5,484 nt of DNA, from positions 1 to 5,484 of the forward strand of contig JBBQGM010000142.1 of NCBI GenBank assembly GCA_038322995.1, read 5' to 3'. Position 1 is the stretch's first letter, and the number at the start of each line of letters is the position of its first letter. Made by a program: the position numbers and the translations under genes. Origin of the DNA: QHXQ01 sp038322995 (GTDB taxonomy: Bacteria > Acidobacteriota > Blastocatellia > Pyrinomonadales > Pyrinomonadaceae). Positions 1 to 4,570 of this stretch are shown here, piece by piece. The notes beneath the pieces were generated by a model. The model saw nothing but the letters and a program-made list of their open reading frames with translations, did no database searches and was not told the origin of the DNA.

Positions 1-1
1 G

Positions 2-208
2 GCCGTCGTCTTAACGAACACGGAAATCCAAGCGCATTTAGCCAAGCTACAAATCGCCGCGACCGTGTTTGAGACGAGCCGCCGCACGGTCGGCAAGTTC
101 ACCATCGAGGCGTTGGCGGCCGCGCACGCGCAGATACTGAAGGCCACGCCGCCGCAGAACAGCACCTACGTACTTCTTCAGCCAGCTTGCGCGTTAAGCC
201 TTTGCTGA
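2..208 (+). CDS. C-terminal fragment of an unidentified protein (5' end outside the window)
   Basis: A reading frame is open from base 2 to a TGA at 206-208, giving 68 residues that begin AVVLTNTEIQAHLAKLQIAA. Third codon positions are strongly G/C-rich up to about base 170, as in pta, which supports real coding on this strand. The visible part looks soluble, with probable helices around residues 8-25 and 36-50 and a short strand near STYVLL at 59-64. I do not recognise the family and assign no function. The last roughly 10 codons are antisense to the 3' end of the TPR gene (31-bp tail-to-tail overlap) and lose the G/C third-position bias. The original C-terminus may therefore have been cut, with the present stop being accidental. 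No terminator separates the two convergent genes. Confidence 0.55.
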   Translation, partial: AVVLTNTEIQAHLAKLQIAATVFETSRRTVGKFTIEALAAAHAQILKATPPQNSTYVLLQPACALSLC

Positions 209-1380
209 CACAGGGCGATTTTTCCGGCTGCTAGTGGATGACCCAGGCTTTGGGCTTGCTCAAAACAGATTAACGCTTCGCGGAAGCGGCCCATCTGCCC
301 CAGCGTGTTACCTTTGTCCGCCCACACATCAGCGTCGCGCGGGTCAACTGCAAGGGCCCGGTCGAACCAGATAATTGCCTCGTCATGACGGCCGAGACCG
401 ATTAACGTGTCGCCCATGTTGTACAGGGCACCGACGTACCGAGGATCAATTTTAAGGGCCTGCGCAAAAGACTCCAACGCCTTTTCAGGTTGGCCTATCT
501 TTGCTAGCGAAGCTCCCTTAGAACTCCATGCTTCAATAAAGTTAGGGTCAAGTTCAAGCGCACGATCATAGCAAGCAAGCGCCTCAACGAATCGGTTTGA
601 GGCGTTGAGCGCGACTCCTTTGTTATGCCATGCGTGAACCATGTGGGCATCGAGGTCAAGGGCGTGGCCGTAACAAATGAGGGCCTCCGGCCAGCGCTCA
701 GAATTAGCCAAGGCAATCCCCCTGTCCAGCCAAGCTTTGGCTTCTGCGCTGTCGTCTGCAGCCGGTGCGGCTTGCGCTAACTGTTGCCGGCAGAAGGCGA
801 TGGCCTGCGCGCCTTCGGGATGCCCTAACTGTTGGGCGGCCTCGAAAGCCGCCAGCGCGTCGCGCAGCCGACCAGCCTTGGCTAAGACCTTACCCTTGAT
901 GAGCCAAAAGTTGCTTTCGCGCGGATTGAGCTTAACGGCATTGTCAAAAGAGCTAAGAGCTTCTTCAGTGTCCCCTAAAGTGTTCAGCGCGATCCCTCTG
1001 TTAAACCAGGCGAGCGCGTACTCAGGATTGATTGCGAGCGCGCGCTCATAACAACTAATCGCTTCTTCAGGGCGGCCCAAGACGGTCAAGGCCACGCCTT
1101 TGTTGTGCCAAACTTCGACCTGGCGCGGATCGAGCGCCAGCGCGCGGTCATAATATGTGAGCGCTTCTTCAGCGCGCTCCGACATAAACAGTTTCGAGCC
1201 TTCGCCGAGCAATCTCATGACCTCGTCGTTCACGTTAAGCGGAGGTCGCGTTACGTTTTGCTCTCCGCGCAAGGTTTCCAATTCCCCGCCGCTTGCTTGG
1301 TCAGCATTATGAGCAGCTAAAGCAGCGCGCATAGCTTCGCAAGCTTGATATTCAATGCGCGCTGCTAAGTATCCGGACAA
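178..1380 (-). CDS. Tetratricopeptide repeat (TPR) protein with two capped TPR blocks
   Basis: This 400-aa protein is nearly all TPR, a helical protein-interaction scaffold; no catalytic domain, signal peptide or membrane segment is visible, so a cytoplasmic adaptor role is inferred. Residues 1-54 are a low-similarity N-terminal region. Four 34-residue repeats cover about 55-189 (for example WHNKGVAL, PEEAISCYERALAINPE), then comes an Ala-rich linker (about 201-212). Five more repeats cover about 213-383. Both blocks end in the same cap, LGHPxxAxxIAxCxQxL, at 186-201 and 379-394, which suggests internal duplication. The start shown is TTG at 1380, the first start codon after an in-frame TAG. 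It has no convincing Shine-Dalgarno, and ATG at codon 17 (1332) is an alternative. It starts 24 bp after the stop of the 134-aa gene and is probably co-transcribed with it. Its ligand cannot be told from the sequence. Confidence 0.9.
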   Translation of the reverse strand: MSGYLAARIEYQACEAMRAALAAHNADQASGGELETLRGEQNVTRPPLNVNDEVMRLLGEGSKLFMSERAEEALTYYDRALALDPRQVEVWHNKGVALTVLGRPEEAISCYERALAINPEYALAWFNRGIALNTLGDTEEALSSFDNAVKLNPRESNFWLIKGKVLAKAGRLRDALAAFEAAQQLGHPEGAQAIAFCRQQLAQAAPAADDSAEAKAWLDRGIALANSERWPEALICYGHALDLDAHMVHAWHNKGVALNASNRFVEALACYDRALELDPNFIEAWSSKGASLAKIGQPEKALESFAQALKIDPRYVGALYNMGDTLIGLGRHDEAIIWFDRALAVDPRDADVWADKGNTLGQMGRFREALICFEQAQSLGHPLAAGKIALCQQRLNAQAG

Positions 1381-1404
1381 ATTTAGCTTTGACTATCGCA
1401 CAGG

Positions 1405-1809
1405 TCAGATGCCGTAAAACTCAGCAAAATCAGGAGAAAATTGACTACCACTTCTCAGACAAATGGTCTGATGTAATTTTGTATGAGTACTTAGAAACTC
1501 ATACGCTCTGCCGTCGCGCAACTTAACGCTGAGCGGGATGGGCCAAGCCTTGGTAAACTCGAAGCCAACAATCTCCTGCTTCGGCACTCGCAAGAGCAAT
1601 TCATCCAGCGAATGCTGGCTCGTCCAGAATGAAGTTTTCAATTTGAATAACACGAATTGCGTGCGCGTGATGGCAAGCAACATGAAGGCCGGTTCGGAAC
1701 CGGCACTCTCACCTGTATTTGAGGTGTAGCCCTGCAACAGCTTGACGCTGGCCTGTACCTCTTCATTAATTCGCGCCGCGACATCCGCTTCAAGTCGTTC
1801 GTTGGCCAT
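1405..1809 (-). CDS. 134-aa protein of unknown function, possible PH-like beta fold
   Basis: I do not recognise a named family. The protein opens with an amphipathic, charged helix (about residues 1-27, NERLEADVAARINEEVQA), then a polar loop (28-39). After that come alternating hydrophobic strands at about 41-59 (FMLLAITRTQFVLFKLK), 70-86 (ELLLRVPKQEIVGFEF) and 91-106 (IPLSVKLRDGRAYEF). Strands, turn and a 'DGR' hairpin followed by a C-terminal segment resemble small bacterial PH-like domains. That fold is inference from pattern only. No signal peptide or membrane span is seen. The ATG start is supported by a Shine-Dalgarno (GGAG, 8-nt spacing). G+C is about 49% (148 of 300 bases counted by hand at 1441-1740), clearly below pta. 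It is the first gene of a probable operon with the TPR gene, so the two products may work together. Confidence 0.75.
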   Translation of the reverse strand: MANERLEADVAARINEEVQASVKLLQGYTSNTGESAGSEPAFMLLAITRTQFVLFKLKTSFWTSQHSLDELLLRVPKQEIVGFEFTKAWPIPLSVKLRDGRAYEFLSTHTKLHQTICLRSGSQFSPDFAEFYGI

Positions 1810-1920
1810 GATGATAGCTCCAGTGTTTTGTTATTTCAGAAAAAGGGCAAGCCGGGTTGCGCGTAGGCGGCAGCTCTTGTTTTACGGAGCTACTTCCGAG
1901 CGCGAAGTTGTATGTTATCT
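1810..1920. other. Upstream region of the minus-strand operon, no gene
   Basis: Apart from the ribosome binding site next to the 134-aa gene I see no coding frame with sensible codon use and no convincing sigma-70 promoter. The promoter of the minus-strand pair should lie here or inside the adjoining miniature element, whose left end is 111 bp from the start codon. The last nine bases (1912-1920) are the left target-site duplication of that element. Confidence 0.5.
1818..1823 (-). promoter_or_regulatory. Ribosome binding site of the 134-aa gene
   Basis: On the minus strand CTGGAG lies with its GGAG core 8 nt before the ATG at 1809-1807. It fixes the start of this gene and is the only good Shine-Dalgarno of the minus-strand pair. 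Confidence 0.65.
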
Positions 1921-2079
1921 GAAGAGTGCGCGTAATTCAGAATGCGAGAGCCGCCTGTTTCCGGGACGCTTTCGCAGTGCTCTCAAAATTTGCATCTCGC
2001 TGTTACACGCCAACCGAGCGGAACGGCCAAATTGCTGAGAAAAAGCGACTTAGAATTACGCGCACTCTTCATGTTATCT
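1912..2079. repeat. 9-bp target-site duplication pair flanking the MITE
   Basis: ATGTTATCT occurs at 1912-1920 and 2071-2079, directly abutting the two terminal inverted repeats. The bases just outside differ (T at 1911, A at 2080). Removing one copy plus the element restores a plausible empty site reading through ATGTTATCT into the AGCCGG that begins at 2080. Confidence 0.85.
1921..2070. mobile_element. 150-bp miniature inverted-repeat transposable element (MITE)
   Basis: The two ends are perfect 18-bp inverted repeats: GAAGAGTGCGCGTAATTC at 1921-1938 and its exact reverse complement at 2053-2070. The element is flanked on both sides by the identical 9-bp word ATGTTATCT in direct orientation (1912-1920 and 2071-2079), which is what a transposase leaves as a target-site duplication. 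The 114-bp interior has no plausible coding frame: small open frames run across the ends and are not gene-like. The element must therefore have been moved by a transposase encoded elsewhere. The interior can fold locally, with GCGAGA at 1944-1949 pairing with TCTCGC at 1995-2000. A 9-bp duplication is known for several families (IS1, the IS903 group of IS5, the IS10/IS50 groups of IS4, some IS256), and I cannot assign one. Perfect ends and duplication suggest recent insertion. Confidence 0.88.
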
Positions 2080-2365
2080 AGCCGGACACTTTACACTTTT
2101 ACGAGGCACCCCCGCGACTTATGTCGATGCGAACCGCACTTGGTGTGCGGCCTGCTCCACAGCCCGCCGCAGTAGTGGGTGGCCGCCGCCAGCCCGCGCC
2201 GACGTGACTTGCCAGCTACGAGGAGCAACAAGAACAGACCTTAGATCGCAGTAAAACACCACGAGCATCCTGCCGCTACACACTTTCCCTAACAATTCGT
2301 AACGCGCGTGAAGTCTGCGACGCGTATAGTATTTGCAGGTTGAGCGCAAGAGGGGTGGCCGCGCA
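2080..2365. other. Spacer upstream of the DICT gene, no gene seen
   Basis: No frame here has gene-like codon use. One compact hairpin is visible: CCGCAC (2134-2139), loop TTGGT, GTGCGG (2145-2150), with no following T run, so it is not a standard terminator. TATAGT at 2325-2330 could be a -10 box for the DICT gene, but no matching -35 box is found at normal spacing, so I hold that weakly. Confidence 0.4.
2351..2355 (+). promoter_or_regulatory. Ribosome binding site choosing the GTG start of the DICT gene
   Basis: AGGGG at 2351-2355 stands 10 nt before GTG at 2366. The frame is open from a TTG at 2333, but nothing resembling a Shine-Dalgarno precedes that codon. The ATG at 2381 has only an A/T-rich stretch before it. 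GTG is therefore preferred. Confidence 0.5.
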
Positions 2366-2929
2366 GTGAAAGATTTTTCGATGTACGAGTGTGCGTTGCG
2401 GGCGATGGGTACAGCGTCACCACCGGCCGACCTCGGCGCAGTTGCGGCGCTCTCACGGCAAATACTGGACGCGCATCCGACCTGCCGATTTCGCACGCAG
2501 CCGCCGTGCCTCGAATATGTCAGCCTGTTGATCGAGACGGCGCTGTTGCTGCGCACGCATCGCAGCGGGCGCGTCTACGTCGGCTTCGAGAAGTTATCGC
2601 GGCTGGAGCCGATTGTGGCGCGCTACCTGCGCATCGCCGATGTGTCGGAGCAGGTCTATGTCTTCGGCGTGCCGGACTGGACGCCGCCGCGCCACCCGAA
2701 CATGAAACTGCTCAAGCTCGCGCCCGACATGCCGCTTGCGCGCGAGTGGTTCGTCATTGCGGACTCACCAGCGATGCAAGTCGCGCTCGTCGCGCACGAT
2801 GAGGACGGACTTGAAGCGCCAGTGCTTGAAGCACGCAACTTCAACGCCTGCAAGACGAGCGACCCGCGCGTCGTCGCGCAACTCGTTGCCGCGGCCGACA
2901 GTTTAGTTGACGCGTTGCGCGCTCCGTGA
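2366..2929 (+). CDS. Stand-alone DICT-type sensory domain protein
   Basis: This 187-aa protein (from GTG 2366; 198 aa if TTG 2333 is used) resembles the DICT domain, a predicted signal-sensing domain first described next to diguanylate cyclases and two-component proteins. Visible features, in residues from the GTG start: a long helix in the N-terminal half with CLEYVSLLIETALLLR (48-63); the strand SGRVYVGFEKLSRLEPIVAR (66-85); VYVFGVPDW (96-104); the typical hallmark LAREWFVIADSP (123-134); MQVALVAHDE (136-145); and a closing segment ending in DPRVVAQLVAAADSLV (166-181). No cyclase, kinase, HTH or membrane segment is attached, so its output partner must be another protein. It has its own terminator downstream and the MITE-bearing spacer upstream, so it is probably monocistronic. 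The domain call rests on motif recognition, not a search. Confidence 0.72.
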   Translation: MKDFSMYECALRAMGTASPPADLGAVAALSRQILDAHPTCRFRTQPPCLEYVSLLIETALLLRTHRSGRVYVGFEKLSRLEPIVARYLRIADVSEQVYVFGVPDWTPPRHPNMKLLKLAPDMPLAREWFVIADSPAMQVALVAHDEDGLEAPVLEARNFNACKTSDPRVVAQLVAAADSLVDALRAP

Positions 2930-2935
2930 GCGCGC
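2917..2935 (+). other. Hairpin spanning the DICT gene stop codon
   Basis: GCGCGCT (2917-2923) and AGCGCGC (2929-2935) form a perfect 7-bp, almost all G/C stem with a 5-nt loop. The stop codon TGA (2927-2929) lies in the loop and first stem base. There is no U run after it, so it is more likely an mRNA 3'-end structure than a terminator. Confidence 0.45.
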
Positions 2936-2962
2936 TGTTGCGTGTCGCAGGAGAGCAATGCA

Positions 2963-3034
2963 ACACAGAGAACATAGAGCAAGGGCGATCTCAAATCTGA
3001 AATTTGAGATCGCTTTTCTCCACGGCTTCTCTGT
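2963..3034. repeat. 'CACAGAGAAC'-type repeat around the terminator
   Basis: AACACAGAGAACATAGAGC (2962-2980) precedes the terminator and its core ACAGAGAA (2965-2972) recurs inverted as TTCTCTGT at 3027-3034. The terminator thus sits inside a second, weaker inverted repeat. The wording resembles short intergenic repeats that I have seen across many unrelated bacterial genomes. That is recollection, not a search result. Confidence 0.4.
2985..3017 (+). terminator. Rho-independent terminator of the DICT gene
   Basis: GCGATCTCAAAT (2985-2996), a 5-nt loop CTGAA, and ATTTGAGATCGC (3002-3013) make a perfect 12-bp stem followed at once by TTTT (3014-3017). It begins 55 nt after the stop codon. AA at 2981-2982 on the other side gives it some bidirectional character, but no minus-strand gene ends here. 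Confidence 0.85.
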
Positions 3035-3084
3035 TCGCTGCGTTAGTCACGCCGCTCGTGTCACTCGACCAAGGGAATTACTCA

Positions 3085-3111
3085 GGCAAAGGCGCAAAGC
3101 AGAGCGCAAAG
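3085..3111 (+). repeat. Degenerate 'GCAAAG' tandem motif
   Basis: Three close copies of GCAAAG or CGCAAAG occur in 27 bases (GGCAAAG at 3085-3091, GCGCAAAG at 3092-3099, GCGCAAAG at 3104-3111). No coding frame explains them. The motif resembles the dispersed 'GCAAAGACGCAAAG' class of bacterial intergenic repeat. Function is unknown. Confidence 0.45.
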
Positions 3112-3150
3112 TTTATTGCCCGTGAAATGGCATAAAGAGCGAACAACATT

Positions 3151-3236
3151 TATCCACGAAATCACACGAACAAGCACGAACCAGAAATCAAGAAAGTTCG
3201 TGTTGCTTCGTATTGCTTTGTGTGGTTTCGTGGATA
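3151..3236. repeat. Inverted repeat built of 10-bp units (CACGAA / TTCGTG)
   Basis: The left arm is three decamers each ending CACGAA: TATCCACGAA, ATCACACGAA, CAAGCACGAA (3151-3180). The right arm is four decamers each beginning TTCGT or TTTGT: TTCGTGTTGC, TTCGTATTGC, TTTGTGTGGT, TTCGTGGATA (3197-3236). The outer 20 positions (3151-3170 with 3217-3236) match at 18, and both mismatches are G-U pairs in the plus-strand transcript. A long hairpin is therefore possible. The right arm carries one more unit than the left. It lies in the 450-bp gap between the DICT gene and pta and is not coding. It resembles dispersed intergenic repeats found in many phyla. Confidence 0.75.
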
Positions 3237-3272
3237 GCTTTTCGTCTTGTCCCAATCTTTCGTGGTTTGCTT

Positions 3273-3369
3273 TAGCGATTAGCTGTTGTTGCCAGCGCGG
3301 ATTATCGGCTCAACTTCGGATTGCTTTATACTGTCCATGCACAGGACAAAAGCTAACAGCCAATCGCTA
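3273..3369. repeat. Inverted repeat bracketing the pta leader
   Basis: TAGCGATTAGCTGTT (3273-3287) and AACAGCCAATCGCTA (3355-3369) are complementary at 14 of 15 positions with 67 nt between. The right arm ends 10 nt before the pta ATG. The candidate -10 box lies between the arms, so a transcript starting there would carry only the right arm, while read-through transcripts could fold both. Confidence 0.6.
3327..3332 (+). promoter_or_regulatory. Possible -10 box for pta
   Basis: TATACT at 3327-3332 is the best sigma-70-like hexamer upstream of pta. No good TTGACA-like box lies 16-18 nt upstream (3304-3310 reads ATCGGCT), so this is a weak candidate. A start here would give a leader of about 40 nt. 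Confidence 0.28.
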
Positions 3370-3379
3370 GCAACTCCCT

Positions 3380-4393
3380 ATGACTATTCTTGAACAGATA
3401 CGACAACGCGCCGCGGCCGATCCGCAGCGCATCGTGCTGCCCGAAGGCGCAGACCCGCGCACGGTTGTGGCGGCGAGCATCTGTGCGCGCGAGCGGTTGG
3501 CGCACATTATCGTCTTGGGCGACGAAGCGAAGATTCGCGCGACGGCCCAAGCGGCGGGCGCGGATTTGAGCGGCGTCGAAGTGATCGATCACCGGCGCGC
3601 GGCCGACTTCGATAAAGTAGCCGCGCTCTATCACGAACTGCGCCGCGCGAAAGACTTGATGCCCGACGAGGCGCGCATCGCCGTGCAAGACCCGCTCTAC
3701 TATGGCAACTTGCTCGTGCGGATGAATCGCGCCGACGGCTCGGTCGCGGGCGCGACGAACACGACCGCGCACACCGTCCGCGCCGCGCTCCACTGCGTCG
3801 GCGTGCGCGCCGGTTTCAAACTCGTCTCCAGTTTCTTCGTCATGATCATGCCGCAACAAAATTTCGGCGCGGATGGCGCGATGATCTATGCGGACTGCGG
3901 CGTCGTGATCGAACCGTCGGCGGTCGAACTGGCCGAGATCGCGCTGGCGTCGGCCGACTCGTGTCGCGCGCTTCTTGCGGTTGAGCCGCGCGTCGCGTTG
4001 CTCTCGTTCTCGACGAAAGGCAGTGCCAAGCACAAGTTGATCGACAAGGTCGTCGAAGCGATGCGCACGTTGCGCGCCCGCGCGCCGGAGTTGCTCGTGG
4101 ACGGCGAGTTGCAAGCGGACGCGGCGCTCGTGCCAAGTGTGGCCGAGTCGAAAGCGCCCGGCTCGCCCGTCGGCGGGCGCGCGAACGTACTGATCTTTCC
4201 AGACCTCCAAGCCGGCAACATCGCCTACAAACTGACCGAGCGGCTCGCCGGTGCGACCGCCATCGGCCCCATCCTGCAAGGTCTCGACAAACCCTGCAAC
4301 GATCTCTCGCGCGGCTGCAAGGCCGAGGACATCGTGGACGCCGTCGCCATCACGGCCGTGCAGGCGCAAGCCCGTAAAGCGCAAGCGACATAA
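3380..4393 (+). CDS. pta: Phosphate acetyltransferase, short form
   Basis: Pta catalyses acetyl-CoA + phosphate <=> acetyl-phosphate + CoA in the cytoplasm, linking acetyl-CoA to acetate and ATP when paired with acetate kinase. At 337 aa it is the single-domain form (the Methanosarcina and Bacillus enzymes are about 320-335 aa), lacking the N-terminal extension of the E. coli enzyme. Visible family motifs: RIVLPEGADPR (17-27), GSVAGATNTTAHTVRAAL (120-137), SSFFVM (150-155), YADCGVVIEPSAVELAEIA (170-188), LLSFSTKGSA (207-216), VDGELQADAAL (240-250), NVLIFPDLQAGNIAYKL (269-285) and NDLSRG (307-312). Arg134, Ser310, Arg311 and Asp317 sit where the Methanosarcina active-site residues are, offset by one. 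ATG 3380 is the first start after an in-frame TAG at 3368, yet no Shine-Dalgarno precedes it (CAACTCCCT). A eutD-like phosphotransacylase is less likely with no microcompartment genes nearby. No ackA is seen. Confidence 0.95.
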   Translation: MTILEQIRQRAAADPQRIVLPEGADPRTVVAASICARERLAHIIVLGDEAKIRATAQAAGADLSGVEVIDHRRAADFDKVAALYHELRRAKDLMPDEARIAVQDPLYYGNLLVRMNRADGSVAGATNTTAHTVRAALHCVGVRAGFKLVSSFFVMIMPQQNFGADGAMIYADCGVVIEPSAVELAEIALASADSCRALLAVEPRVALLSFSTKGSAKHKLIDKVVEAMRTLRARAPELLVDGELQADAALVPSVAESKAPGSPVGGRANVLIFPDLQAGNIAYKLTERLAGATAIGPILQGLDKPCNDLSRGCKAEDIVDAVAITAVQAQARKAQAT

Positions 4394-4395
4394 GG

Positions 4396-4474
4396 GAAAT
4401 GATGAACGATGAACGATGCGTGATGACATAAAAGCATTTCTGTCTTTCATTCATCGTTCATCGTTCATCATTTC
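4396..4474. repeat. 23-bp inverted repeat of GATGAAC heptads after pta
   Basis: The left arm (4396-4418) contains GATGAACGATGAACGATG and the right arm (4452-4474) is its perfect 23-bp reverse complement. The 33-nt spacer carries a further GACA (4425-4428) / TGTC (4441-4444) pairing. Each arm is a 7-bp direct repeat (GATGAAC or TCATCGT), so it is both tandem and palindromic. It starts 3 nt after the pta stop codon and ends TTTC, so it may act as a terminator or protect the pta mRNA end, but there is no proper U run. It resembles a dispersed intergenic repeat. Confidence 0.8.
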
Positions 4475-4557
4475 GTCTTGCTTCTCTCCGGCGGGCAACG
4501 CGCAGCACGCGGTTAGCGCATCAGAGTATTATTGTTTTGGCCAACGCCGGCAGTTTC

Positions 4558-4561
4558 GGAG
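4558..4561 (+). promoter_or_regulatory. Ribosome binding site of the vWA-like gene
   Basis: GGAG at 4558-4561 lies 9 nt before the ATG at 4571. It supports that start, which also gives a well-formed signal peptide. Confidence 0.6.
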
Positions 4562-4570
4562 TCAAACCCT

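Noticed and set aside
2086..2100. Two tandem copies of ACACTTT
   Set aside because: Only two short A/T-rich copies; well within chance.
1942..2175. Small plus-strand frame running out of the MITE
   Set aside because: It crosses the element boundary and target duplication and shows no gene-like codon use, so it does not represent a transposase remnant that I can support.
2119..2556. 145-codon minus-strand frame across the start of the DICT gene
   Set aside because: Overlaps the supported plus-strand gene, has no ribosome site and no recognisable motifs. I considered a transposase remnant but saw nothing to support it.
3151..3369. Possible CRISPR-like array in the repeat-rich gap
   Set aside because: Repeats are 10-bp units arranged as inverted arms without unique spacers of equal length, and no cas gene is present.
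3116..3370. 84-codon plus-strand frame between the DICT gene and pta
   Set aside because: It is made almost wholly of the decamer hairpin and other repeats, so the open frame follows from repeat sequence, not coding.
3353..4450. 365-codon open frame on the minus strand opposite pta
   Set aside because: It lies entirely across a gene with unmistakable Pta motifs. Its protein is Arg/Asp/Ala-rich with no recognisable domain, as expected for the antisense of a gene with G/C third positions.
4527..4532. TATTAT as a -10 box for the vWA-like gene
   Set aside because: No acceptable -35 hexamer lies at normal spacing upstream, so I did not list it.
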